Both the position numbers and the translations under genes were made by a program. Shown piece after piece: positions 1-5,707 of a stretch of 6,569 bases of DNA (positions are counted from its first letter, which is position 1; each line of letters begins with the position of its first letter). The DNA is from Planococcaceae bacterium UBA3370. Its GTDB lineage: Bacteria; Bacillota; Bacilli; Bacillales_A; Planococcaceae. The notes under the pieces are model-generated. The model searched no databases. It saw only the letters and a list, made by a program, of their open reading frames with translations, and was not told where the DNA came from. The stretch is from the NCBI GenBank assembly GCA_002360295.1, contig DEQI01000328.1:1-6569 (forward strand), in the 5' to 3' direction.

Positions 1-92
1 GTACTGAATAAGGCAAATAGTGAGAGCTATTTGTAAATGTAGGTGGTACCACGTGATCAACGTCCTAATCTTTATGATTAGGGCGTTTTTTT
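1..92 (+). promoter_or_regulatory. T-box riboswitch, 3' part (antiterminator and terminator), upstream of metG
   Basis: This is the 3' end of a tRNA-sensing T-box leader; stem I and the specifier loop lie upstream of the window. A perfect 7-bp hairpin (14-20 with 27-33) precedes the T-box. The antiterminator can be read directly: helix A1 is UAGG 40-43 with CCUA 64-67, helix A2 is ACG 51-53 with CGU 61-63, and between them is the classic 7-nt bulge UGGUACC (44-50). The UGGU at 44-47 would pair with the ACCA 3' end of an uncharged tRNA whose discriminator base is A, which fits tRNA-Met. Nucleotides 61-67 are also the 5' arm of the terminator, so the two folds exclude each other. The downstream synthetase implies that the sensed tRNA is tRNA-Met; this is inferred, because the specifier codon is not visible. 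Confidence 0.92.
61..92 (+). terminator. T-box regulated intrinsic terminator
   Basis: A 10-bp stem (61-70 with 76-85, including one G-U pair) with a 5-nt loop is followed by seven T residues (86-92). Its 5' arm overlaps the antiterminator strand of the T-box. Transcription should stop here when tRNA is charged and read through into metG when uncharged tRNA accumulates. Confidence 0.92.
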
Positions 93-127
93 ATTATTTA
101 TAAAAGCTTTCGTTTGAGAGTCATGCA

Positions 128-163
128 GCACTTTTCGGGGCTAAACGGCGCTTGTGCTTTTCT
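128..163. repeat. GC-rich repeat-like segment, copy 1
   Basis: A GC-richer island sits just before the metG ribosome binding site. Its last 17 nt (147-163, GGCGCTTGTGCTTTTCT) match 14 of 17 positions of 2064-2080, which lies just before the rsgA ribosome binding site. It also has a short inverted repeat, AGCAC (127-131) and GTGCT (154-158). The sequence resembles, from memory, the short intergenic repeats ending in GGCGCTTGCGCTTTTCT that are scattered in Bacillaceae genomes. Assignment to a repeat family is inferred from only two degenerate copies. Confidence 0.4.
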
Positions 164-181
164 AAAAAAGGAGGAATTTTA

Positions 182-1825
182 ATGACAATAGTAATTGGGG
201 GCGCTTGGCCGTATGCAAATGGTTCATTGCATTTGGGTCATATTGCGGCGCTTTTACCGGGAGATATTTTAGCAAGATATTATAGACAAAAAGGCAAACG
301 TGTTTTATATGTTTCAGGAAGCGATTGTAACGGTACGCCGATTTCCATTCGGGCTAATCAAGAGGGAACAACGGTTGAGGCCATTGCAGATCGTTATCAT
401 GAGGAGTTTACCAATAGCTTCTCTAAATTAGGATTTACTTATGATTTTTATACCCGAACAGACGCGCAACACCATCATCGAACAGTGCAGCAAATCTTTT
501 TGCAATTGCTAAAAGCTGGACACTTATATAAAAAGCAAATTGAGCAAGCTTATTGCGAAAAGGATAAACAATTTTTACCCGACCGTTTTGTAGAAGGAAT
601 TTGTCCAAATTGTGGTGCCAAAGCAAGAGGCGATCAATGTGATCATTGCTCCACTATTTTAGATCCGCTTGATTTAATAGAAAAGCGATGTAAAATTTGC
701 GGAAGCGAACCAGTGATAAAAAATACAGAGCACTTTTACTTTACATTTAGTCATTTTCAGTCTCAACTGAATGACTATTTGCAAAAGGCAAAAGATGAAA
801 AGCGCTGGCGTGAAAATGCAATTGCTTTAACAGAGCGTTATTTAGCGGAAGGCGTTCCTGATCGTGCTGTGACACGTGATTTACCAAATGGTATTTCGGT
901 ACCCATAGATGGTTACCGAGACAAAAAAATTTATGTTTGGATTGAGGCAGTTTCTGGTTATTTAACAGCTAGTATTGAGTGGGCACGTCAACACGGAGAG
1001 CAAATAGAGGATTGGTGGAATGAAGAAACGATTTCATACTATATACATGGGAAGGACAATATTCCTTTTCATAGTATCATTTGGTCAGCGATATTATGTG
1101 GGTTAGATAATCCAGCACTCCCAACACATATTATCTCGAATGAATATTTAACACTTGAAAAACGCAAGCTGTCGACGAGTCAAAACTGGGCTGTTTGGGT
1201 ACCATATATTTTATCAAAATATGACCCAGATTCGATTCGCTATTTTTTAACAGTAAATGCTCCTGAAAATCGAGATACAGATTTCTCGTGGAGAGAGTTT
1301 ATATATAGCCATAATGGTGAACTTCTTGGAGCCTATGGAAATTTTGTTAATCGTACTTTGAAGTTTATTGAAAAATCATGCCAAGGTATTGTCCCAATAA
1401 GTGAATGGGATTCTACTATAAGAGAAAAGACAATTGTGCTTTATGAGAAGGTAGGGACACATATAGAGGAAGGGCATTTTAAAGTAGCACTAGAAGAATT
1501 ATTTGAATACATTCGCTCAGCCAATCGCTATTTTGATGAACAGCAACCGTGGATTCAAATAAAAGAAAAGCCTGATAAAGGACAACAGACACTTGCAACA
1601 TGTACGTATATCATTGCGAATTTAGGGCAGCTTTTACATCCTTTCCTACCTTTTTCTGCCCAAAAGATTCGCGAAATGCTTCAAATTGAAAAGACTGAGT
1701 GGCAGGAACAAACGGACCTACCATCCGAATTATGTGCAGTGGCACCGTTATTTGAAAGATTAGATACGGTGTTAATTGATGAGGAATACAATCGTTTAGT
1801 CGAAAGTTCTCGAGGTTTAAATTGA
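182..1825 (+). CDS. metG: Methionyl-tRNA synthetase, short MetRS2-like form
   Basis: This cytosolic class I enzyme charges tRNA-Met with methionine using ATP. The ATG at 182 (547 aa) is chosen because AAGGAGG at 168-174 lies 7 nt upstream; an in-frame TTG at 152 would add ten residues and put this site inside the gene. Visible motifs are HLGH at 17-20 (HIGH signature), GSDCNGTP at 46-53, a zinc-knuckle region with CxxC pairs at 141/144, 153/156 and 170/173, and YVWIEA at 251-256. The KMSKS-equivalent is KLSTS at 329-333, so Thr replaces the second Lys. The anticodon-binding helical domain follows, with NFVNR at 387-391 and NRYF...PW at 448-457. Full-length bacterial enzymes of about 660 aa carry a C-terminal Trbp111-like dimerisation domain, which is absent here. 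The features point to the second, horizontally transferred MetRS2 type known in some Bacillus and Streptococcus strains. Expression is probably controlled by the upstream T-box. Enzyme identity is secure; the subtype is inferred. Confidence 0.95.
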   Translation: MTIVIGGAWPYANGSLHLGHIAALLPGDILARYYRQKGKRVLYVSGSDCNGTPISIRANQEGTTVEAIADRYHEEFTNSFSKLGFTYDFYTRTDAQHHHRTVQQIFLQLLKAGHLYKKQIEQAYCEKDKQFLPDRFVEGICPNCGAKARGDQCDHCSTILDPLDLIEKRCKICGSEPVIKNTEHFYFTFSHFQSQLNDYLQKAKDEKRWRENAIALTERYLAEGVPDRAVTRDLPNGISVPIDGYRDKKIYVWIEAVSGYLTASIEWARQHGEQIEDWWNEETISYYIHGKDNIPFHSIIWSAILCGLDNPALPTHIISNEYLTLEKRKLSTSQNWAVWVPYILSKYDPDSIRYFLTVNAPENRDTDFSWREFIYSHNGELLGAYGNFVNRTLKFIEKSCQGIVPISEWDSTIREKTIVLYEKVGTHIEEGHFKVALEELFEYIRSANRYFDEQQPWIQIKEKPDKGQQTLATCTYIIANLGQLLHPFLPFSAQKIREMLQIEKTEWQEQTDLPSELCAVAPLFERLDTVLIDEEYNRLVESSRGLN

Positions 1826-1850
1826 CTTTTTTAGGGTATCCATGTATATT
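1822..1850 (+). promoter_or_regulatory. Sigma-A-type promoter for the rsgA leader
   Basis: A -35 TTGACT (1822-1827) and a -10 TATATT (1845-1850) are separated by exactly 17 nt. Each differs from consensus at one position. The -35 overlaps the metG stop codon (1823-1825), so rsgA has its own transcription unit. The start site should be near 1857, giving an untranslated leader of about 250 nt before rsgA. This is a sequence-based prediction. Confidence 0.75.
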
Positions 1851-1884
1851 GTAACTACAACTAATCGGAAGTAGGTGATGTGAT

Positions 1885-1959
1885 ATGATGAATAGATTTG
1901 CGATTGACAAACTGCCATTCAGTCTGTTCGATTTCACACGCCTAAAGTGTACGTTTTGA
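1885..1959 (+). CDS. Putative 24-aa leader peptide
   Basis: The frame starts with two consecutive ATG codons (1885, 1888) and ends at TGA 1957-1959. AGGTGAT at 1873-1879 is a perfect match to the anti-Shine-Dalgarno end of 16S rRNA, at good spacing. The peptide starts MMNRFAIDKL and ends KCTF; five of 24 residues are Phe (5, 12, 15, 17, 24). Codons 10-13 carry the 5' strand of the antiterminator pairing (1912-1922), and the stop codon falls in the loop of the 1946-1967 hairpin. A ribosome paused near the stop would leave 1912-1922 free and favour readthrough, whereas one paused around codons 6-14 would mask it. The peptide is therefore more likely regulatory than functional. Its small size means chance cannot be excluded. 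Confidence 0.5.
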   Translation: MMNRFAIDKLPFSLFDFTRLKCTF

Positions 1960-1985
1960 CGTATACTCTTTTAAATGTGCGCATG

Positions 1986-2027
1986 AAACCTTGAACTGCT
2001 GAATGGCAGCTCAAGGTTTTTTATTTT
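1986..2027 (+). terminator. Attenuator terminator before rsgA
   Basis: A stem pairs ACCTTGAACTGC (1988-1999) with GCAGCTCAAGGT (2006-2017), 11 of 12 positions paired around one A-C mismatch. Two more A-T pairs extend the base. The loop is 6 nt and a T-rich tract follows (2017-2027, broken by one A). It lies about 80 nt upstream of rsgA, downstream of that gene's likely promoter, so it can only work as a leader terminator. Confidence 0.85.
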
Positions 2028-2049
2028 GATAGAAGAAAGTGTGATTTGC

Positions 2050-2080
2050 GGTGTCTAGCACCAGGCGTTTGCACTTTTCT
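2050..2080. repeat. GC-rich repeat-like segment, copy 2
   Basis: Positions 2064-2080 (GGCGTTTGCACTTTTCT) match 147-163 at 14 of 17 positions. The flank GTGTCTAGCACCAG (2051-2064) resembles, from memory, the other end of the same Bacillaceae intergenic repeat type (TGTCTAGCtCCAG). This could therefore be a copy with its middle deleted. It lies between the attenuator terminator and the rsgA ribosome binding site. Confidence 0.4.
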
Positions 2081-2106
2081 TATGCGTACATTTAGGAGGA
2101 AGAAAA

Positions 2107-3177
2107 TTGAATTTAAACAAATTAGGTTTTACATCATATTTTAGCGAACAAGTTAAAGACATACAGGATCAAGATAATAAAGCAGTAGTAGCTCGTGTTG
2201 TATTAGAGCATAAACATTCATATCGAGTCATCGGAGAAGCGGGTGAGTGGCTCGCTACAGTTTCAGGTAACTTTGCTTACAATGCGCATGGGCGCGGAGA
2301 TTATCCAGCTGTTGGGGATTGGGTAATAGCTGAGCAAATGCCTGGTGAGGAAAGAGCTATTATTCATAAACTGTTGCAACGGAAATCAGTCTTTACTCGG
2401 AAAGTAGCTGGTTTAGAAGTAGAGGAGCAAATTGTAGCAGCGAATGTCGATATTGTATTGTTAGTGATGAGTTTAAATGCAGACTTTAATATTCGTCGTC
2501 TCGAGCGTTATATCGTTGCAGCATGGGATTCAGGTGCGAAGCCGGTAATAGTTTTAACAAAGGCGGATTTATGTGAGCATATTGATTCATATGTTCAAGA
2601 GGTTGAAAGCGTAGCATTTGGCATTGATATTATTGTGACAAGTGCTGTGACAGGTGAAGGCTTGGATACATTGCGAGCGATCTTTACAGATGGGGTGACT
2701 GGGGCGTTACTCGGCTCTTCTGGTGCAGGTAAATCGACAATTATGAATGCACTGCTGAAAACGGACTATATGAAAGTGTCAGGTATTCGGGAAGATGATG
2801 CAAAAGGTCGCCATACGACGACACATCGCGAGTTAGTCATGTTAGAAACAGGTGGCTGTTTGATTGATACACCAGGTATGCGCGAGCTTCAACTATGGAA
2901 TCAATCAGATAGTTTAGCTACGAGTTTCCAAGATATCGAAGAGCTTGCGAAGCAGTGTCATTATCGAGATTGTAAGCATAAAAATGAACCATATTGTGCG
3001 GTAAGGCAGGCAATTACGGACGGCCTGTTTGGTGAGGATCGTCTGCAGAGCTATTTTAAATTGCAACGTGAACTTGCTTATATAGAGCGCAAGGCAAATG
3101 TGCAGGCAAAATTAGCGGAGCAACGAAAGTGGAAGAAAATAGCGAAGGGGATAAAAGGGAATAAAAAGAATAAATAA
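2107..3177 (+). CDS. rsgA: Ribosome small subunit-dependent GTPase RsgA (probable paralogue)
   Basis: This cytosolic, circularly permuted GTPase binds the 30S subunit and acts as a late maturation checkpoint. The TTG start at 2107 is supported by AGGAGGA (2094-2100) 6 nt upstream. The N-terminal part (about 30-100) fits the OB-fold that contacts 16S rRNA. G motifs are in permuted order: TKAD 151-154 (G4), TSA 178-180 (G5), GSSGAGKST 203-211 (G1), RHTTTH 235-240 (G2 region) and DTPG 254-257 (G3). The zinc site is C284, C289, H291 and C297, the family pattern CX4CXHX5C. The last 40 residues form a Lys/Arg-rich tail that probably binds RNA. At 356 aa it is longer than the roughly 300-aa Bacillus RsgA (YloQ), which normally sits beside prkC and rpe. 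Here it stands alone behind its own attenuator-like leader, so it is probably a second copy, like RsgA2 of Listeria. Paralogue status is inferred. Confidence 0.93.
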   Translation: MNLNKLGFTSYFSEQVKDIQDQDNKAVVARVVLEHKHSYRVIGEAGEWLATVSGNFAYNAHGRGDYPAVGDWVIAEQMPGEERAIIHKLLQRKSVFTRKVAGLEVEEQIVAANVDIVLLVMSLNADFNIRRLERYIVAAWDSGAKPVIVLTKADLCEHIDSYVQEVESVAFGIDIIVTSAVTGEGLDTLRAIFTDGVTGALLGSSGAGKSTIMNALLKTDYMKVSGIREDDAKGRHTTTHRELVMLETGGCLIDTPGMRELQLWNQSDSLATSFQDIEELAKQCHYRDCKHKNEPYCAVRQAITDGLFGEDRLQSYFKLQRELAYIERKANVQAKLAEQRKWKKIAKGIKGNKKNK

Positions 3178-3191
3178 TAAATAACTGAGAT

Positions 3192-3230
3192 AATCCATTT
3201 TGCGCTGTCGCAAAATGGATTTTTAATTTT
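3192..3230 (+). terminator. Intrinsic terminator of rsgA
   Basis: A perfect 12-bp stem (3193-3204 with 3209-3220), extendable by one A-T pair, has a 4-nt loop CTGT and is followed by a T-rich run to 3230. It begins 15 nt after the rsgA stop and closes that transcription unit. Confidence 0.93.
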
Positions 3231-3256
3231 TATGCTGCAAGTAACATACATATACA

Positions 3257-3300
3257 TATAAGGTCTATTAAGTTCTATATCAACATTTTTATACCTTATA
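3257..3300. repeat. 8-bp inverted repeat before the lipoprotein gene
   Basis: TATAAGGT (3257-3264) and ACCTTATA (3293-3300) are perfect inverted repeats 28 nt apart, ending next to the Shine-Dalgarno sequence of the gene at 3319. They could be two operator half-sites or a weak RNA stem. In AT-rich DNA the match may be chance. I see no convincing sigma-A promoter in 3231-3300. Confidence 0.3.
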
Positions 3301-3318
3301 AGGAAAGGGGTCAAAAGT

Positions 3319-3990
3319 ATGAAGAACTTCCTCATGTTAACGCTTGCTTGTCTATTTTTTCTCAGTGCATGTATAGAAGATACAATAGAAGAATATCAGA
3401 ATGATGATTCTGGTGAAACATATAATAATCTGCAATTGCCTACTAGGATTCCAGTTACAAAAGGGAAATATTTAACGGCAACAGCGTCAATAAATAATTA
3501 TATGTCAACGATTATCTATTATGAAAGTGAGGAAAAACTCTCACTAAATGATTTGAAAATTGAGGAAATAGCGCAACCAATTGCACGTTTACAGATTGAA
3601 AGATACGCAACAGAGCAAGAAGCAAATGAACAAATTGCGTTTGACTATTACGCCCAGTATGGTGGTGCAGAAGTGGATTTGGGCTACAATATTACAGGTT
3701 ATCAAGAAGAGGCTGCAGATTCATCTTGGACAAGCTGGAATCAAGGGCGTTGGGCATTATCAACACATACGCATACAAGCGAGCATGAAAAAGGTTTAGT
3801 ACTGGCAAAGCAAGTTGTCCAATATTTAAACACACACACGCTTCCAACTCCGAAGACACATGGTCGTGCCTATTTAGATATAGGTGATAATAGTAGCCGC
3901 ATCATTTGGCAGGATGGCACAAAAGTGTATACATTAGATGAAGTAGTAGATCCAATTAAGCTAGTAGAAATTGTAACGAGTATTGAGTAA
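3319..3990 (+). CDS. Putative lipoprotein of unknown function
   Basis: This 223-aa predicted lipoprotein starts at ATG 3319, with AAAGGGG (3304-3310) 8 nt upstream. The signal peptide is short: Lys at position 2, a hydrophobic core at 4-15, and lipobox LSAC at 15-18. Lipidation and cleavage at Cys18 would anchor the mature protein on the outer face of the membrane. A polar, acidic linker follows (about 19-40), then a soluble domain with no transmembrane segment. The C-terminal stretch (about 184-223) has an IIWQDGTKVYTL segment and ends in a short Ile/Val-rich helix. It loosely recalls C-terminal domains of Bacillus DUF4367-type exported proteins, but I would not assign the family. The gene stands alone between a terminator and another probable terminator, with no partner in the window. 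Localisation is fairly sure; function is unknown. Confidence 0.85.
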   Translation: MKNFLMLTLACLFFLSACIEDTIEEYQNDDSGETYNNLQLPTRIPVTKGKYLTATASINNYMSTIIYYESEEKLSLNDLKIEEIAQPIARLQIERYATEQEANEQIAFDYYAQYGGAEVDLGYNITGYQEEAADSSWTSWNQGRWALSTHTHTSEHEKGLVLAKQVVQYLNTHTLPTPKTHGRAYLDIGDNSSRIIWQDGTKVYTLDEVVDPIKLVEIVTSIE

Positions 3991-4034
3991 AAGTAGTTTG
4001 GAAAATAATCACCGAACAATAAAATCTTTTTTGG

Positions 4035-4063
4035 AATAGCCATTAGCTGTGTAAGGCTGTTTT
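4035..4063 (+). terminator. Possible weak terminator after the lipoprotein gene
   Basis: AATAGCC (4035-4041) pairs with GGCTGTT (4055-4061), including one G-U. An inner TTA/TAA pairing (4043-4045 with 4052-4054) is possible, and a short run of T follows (4060-4063). The T tract is too short for a confident call. Confidence 0.35.
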
Positions 4064-4122
4064 AAAATTACTTATCGAATAACGGCTTGTTTTATATAAA
4101 CAATCATCATTAAAATGCTTTG

Positions 4123-4159
4123 AAAAGCCTGCTTGATTCCTGTATCAAGTGGGCTTTTT
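4123..4159 (+). terminator. Intrinsic terminator upstream of the VTC operon
   Basis: A 15-bp stem (4123-4137 with 4144-4158, two G-U pairs) with the 6-nt loop TCCTGT ends in an A-run/T-run pairing that serves as the U-tract (4155-4159). It insulates the downstream operon from readthrough. The matching A tract also makes it a possible bidirectional terminator. The rest of 3991-4273 holds only the weak hairpin at 4035 and the promoter region; no gene was seen. Confidence 0.85.
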
Positions 4160-4193
4160 ACATTCTAAAAAAAATCTTCACATAAAAATTACT

Positions 4194-4216
4194 CTGAACA
4201 CATTCCTGACACATTC
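4194..4216 (+). promoter_or_regulatory. Tandem direct repeats, candidate activator site
   Basis: CTGAACACATTC (4194-4205) is followed directly by CTGACACATTC (4206-4216). The shared 8-mer ACACATTC recurs at 4198 and 4209, exactly 11 bp apart, which puts both copies on the same helix face. They lie just upstream of a good -10 with no matching -35, the usual arrangement for a response regulator of the OmpR/PhoB class. PhoP, the phosphate-starvation regulator of Bacillus, binds 11-bp spaced TTHACA-like direct repeats; TTCACA (4177), TTACTC (4189) and TTCACT (4214) are partial matches only. The regulator is not identified. Confidence 0.45.
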
Positions 4217-4222
4217 ACTCAG

Positions 4223-4228
4223 TATAGT
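4223..4228 (+). promoter_or_regulatory. Candidate -10 element of the VTC operon
   Basis: TATAGT matches five of six consensus positions. At 16-18 nt upstream only poor -35 matches are present (for example ACATTC at 4200-4205), so transcription probably needs an activator. The predicted start near 4235 leaves a short 5' leader before the ribosome binding site at 4260. Confidence 0.45.
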
Positions 4229-4273
4229 ATGTCGTGTAAGGAATTCAACAACAAGTTATAAGGAGGAATAAAG

Positions 4274-4975
4274 GTGCCGATTCATACTTCGTTTAATCCA
4301 AATGGACGTAAAGAATTAAAGCATGGCATTACGTATATCGACTACATGCTATTGAAAAATAGATTGCGTCATTTTATGAAACTTGACCCAAATGCCAACG
4401 CAAACGGTAAATATTTAATTCGTTCCTGCTATTTCGATAACTTTGAAAACAAAGTGATGAATGAAAAAAAAGAAGGCTACTTAAACCGTGATAAATACCG
4501 TGTACGCATATATGGGAAAAGCGCGGATGTCGTTAATTTAGAGCGTAAAAGTAAACGTAATAACTTAACGTTTAAATCTAAGTGTCCGCTAACAAAGCAG
4601 GAGTTCGAAAAAATGCGTGTTGGGGATATTTTATGGATGGAAAACGATGAACGGGAGCTTATCCGTGACCTTTACTTTGAAATGAAGTATCAAGCATTAA
4701 AGCCTATGACTGTCGTTGATTATGAGCGTGAGGCGTACATTTATTTGTATGGAAATGTACGTGTGACATTCGACAGTAAAGTACAGTCAAGTCTTCGAAA
4801 TACGGATATGTTCAATAAACATTTACCAATGGTCGATGTGCTAGATCCGACAGAGGTAATTTTAGAAGTTAAATACGATGAGTATTTACCAGATGTTATT
4901 AAGGTACTGCTTCAAGGCATTAACACAAAGCATGAAGCTTATTCAAAATATCAATTAAGCCGTATGTACGGTTAA
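4274..4975 (+). CDS. VTC-domain polyphosphate polymerase homologue
   Basis: This 233-aa soluble protein has the VTC (vacuolar transporter chaperone) catalytic domain, a triphosphate tunnel fold. In yeast, Vtc4 uses ATP to build polyphosphate and feeds it through the membrane. GTG at 4274 is the start, with AAGGAGG (4260-4266) 7 nt upstream. Charged motifs expected to line the tunnel appear in family order: RKELK 12-16, RSCYFD 50-55, KYRVRIY 74-80, LERK 89-92, K101/K103, YERE 150-153, VRVTFD 162-167, ILEVK 196-200 and SKY 224-226. No SPX domain or transmembrane segment is present, unlike eukaryotic VTC subunits, so the enzyme is probably cytosolic and recruited to the membrane by its partner. 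The DUF4956 gene follows after 15 nt, which indicates an operon. Family membership is strong. Polyphosphate as the product is inferred; another phosphate-derived or acidic polymer is possible. Confidence 0.9.
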   Translation: MPIHTSFNPNGRKELKHGITYIDYMLLKNRLRHFMKLDPNANANGKYLIRSCYFDNFENKVMNEKKEGYLNRDKYRVRIYGKSADVVNLERKSKRNNLTFKSKCPLTKQEFEKMRVGDILWMENDERELIRDLYFEMKYQALKPMTVVDYEREAYIYLYGNVRVTFDSKVQSSLRNTDMFNKHLPMVDVLDPTEVILEVKYDEYLPDVIKVLLQGINTKHEAYSKYQLSRMYG

Positions 4976-4990
4976 AAAGGAGAATGAAAA

Positions 4991-5674
4991 ATGGATACAG
5001 CAAATTTTAGCGATATTTTCAAATCGAGTTTTCTTGAAAAGAGTGCGTCTTTTTCAATAACAGATTCACTACTAGGGCTACTTTCAGCCTTCATTATTGG
5101 GTTATTTATTTACTGGGTATATAAGAAAACATTTAATGGTGTGATTTATTCGCATTCATTCAATATCTCACTGATGATTATGACGATGGCAACAGCACTC
5201 GTTATTATGGGTATTAGTCAAAACGTTCTATTATCGCTTGGTATGGTTGGGGCATTATCGATTGTTCGTTTCCGTACGCCTATTAAAGACCCAATGGATT
5301 TAATTTATTTATTTTGGTCAGTAGTTGCAGGTATTTTGTGTGGAGCAGGTTTCCTTCTTTTAGTAGCAGTTGGCTCAATTGTAATCGGTGCGGTTTTGTT
5401 GTTATTTGTCAACAAAATTACAGTGGAAAATCCATACTTATTAGTCGTGAAGTTTGACCAAGAGCAAGCAGGTATGGCAGTAGAAAATTTACTAGGTTCA
5501 CAAGCAAATAAATTCTCACTAAAATCAAAATCGATTATTCAAGATTATGAAATTGAAGCAACATATGAAGTACGTGTAAAAGAAAATGATTCGCAATTAG
5601 TTGCCGATATTTCAAAAATAGAAGGTGTTTCTTCAGCAGTAATGCTTAGCTATGATGGTAATTTCACAGCTTAA
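4991..5674 (+). CDS. DUF4956 integral membrane protein
   Basis: This 227-aa protein has a membrane half and a soluble half. ATG at 4991 follows AAAGGAG (4976-4982) at 8 nt. Hydrophobic segments lie at about 26-44, 57-75, 78-92, 104-121 and 122-140. The family signature LGMVGALSIVRFRTPIKDP spans 83-101, with charged residues in an otherwise apolar region, followed by LFWSVVAGILCGAG (107-120). Residues from about 145 to the end form a soluble domain with beta-alpha-beta character that could be ACT-like. This layout recalls MgtC-type proteins (multi-helix membrane part plus a C-terminal ACT-like domain); that likeness is my inference. DUF4956 genes recur next to VTC-domain genes in bacteria, so a role as membrane anchor or translocation partner of the polymerase is plausible but unproven. 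Confidence 0.88.
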   Translation: MDTANFSDIFKSSFLEKSASFSITDSLLGLLSAFIIGLFIYWVYKKTFNGVIYSHSFNISLMIMTMATALVIMGISQNVLLSLGMVGALSIVRFRTPIKDPMDLIYLFWSVVAGILCGAGFLLLVAVGSIVIGAVLLLFVNKITVENPYLLVVKFDQEQAGMAVENLLGSQANKFSLKSKSIIQDYEIEATYEVRVKENDSQLVADISKIEGVSSAVMLSYDGNFTA

Positions 5675-5682
5675 AAAATTCC

Positions 5683-5707
5683 GGGAGATCTAGTAGTAGG
5701 TCTCCTT
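5683..5707 (+). other. Hairpin between the DUF4956 and lipoprotein genes
   Basis: GGAGATC (5684-5690) pairs with GGTCTCC (5699-5705), 7 bp with one G-U and a 9-base loop; an outer G-U pair is possible at 5683/5706. The following TTATTT is a poor U-tract, so this is more likely an mRNA processing or stability element, or a leaky terminator lowering the lipoprotein level, than a full stop. Confidence 0.45.

Larger units (their letters stand above)
1857..2027 (+). ncRNA. Attenuator-like leader RNA upstream of rsgA
   Basis: This leader of about 170 nt has competing folds. (a) An outer stem, 1874-1883 with 1934-1942 (9 bp, A1878 bulged, one G-U), buries the Shine-Dalgarno sequence of a small reading frame. 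(b) A hairpin, 1907-1914 with 1920-1927, has one internal mismatch. (c) A hairpin, 1946-1953 with 1960-1967, has 8 bp and one G-U. (d) A terminator lies at 1986-2027. (e) An uninterrupted 11-bp pairing, 1912-1922 with 1999-2009, would break both hairpin b and the terminator. This switch layout is typical of transcription attenuation. I do not recognise a known riboswitch consensus. The trigger may be ribosome position on the small ORF or a ligand; the sequence alone does not decide. Confidence 0.6.

Noticed and set aside
152..181. Upstream TTG start for metG adding ten residues
   Set aside because: The AAGGAGG site at 168-174 fits ATG 182 exactly, and family proteins begin close to this Met.
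435..626. Minus-strand open frame of 63 codons
   Set aside because: It lies wholly inside metG, has no convincing ribosome binding site and shows no recognisable protein features.
1611..1937. Minus-strand open frame of 108 codons across the end of metG
   Set aside because: It is antisense to conserved MetRS coding sequence and to the rsgA promoter and leader, and the translation resembles no family.
1857..2027. Assignment of the rsgA leader to a known riboswitch class
   Set aside because: I could not find the conserved core of the M-box, yybP-ykoY, purine, preQ1, SAM, fluoride, guanidine or T-box classes in it.
3268..3295. Sigma-A promoter TTAAGT-16-TATACC for the lipoprotein gene
   Set aside because: Both hexamers are weak, and the predicted start would fall inside the ribosome binding site.
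3078..3335. Minus-strand open frame of 85 codons
   Set aside because: It overlaps the rsgA 3' end, its terminator and the lipoprotein start. The hydrophobic run comes from A-rich coding DNA read backwards.
3581..3799. Second plus-strand frame of 72 codons inside the lipoprotein gene
   Set aside because: It is an out-of-frame shadow of the lipoprotein gene without a ribosome binding site.
4177..4219. Calling the region a definite PhoP box
   Set aside because: The hexamers match TTHACA only partly and are not all 11 bp apart, so only a generic direct-repeat site is supported.
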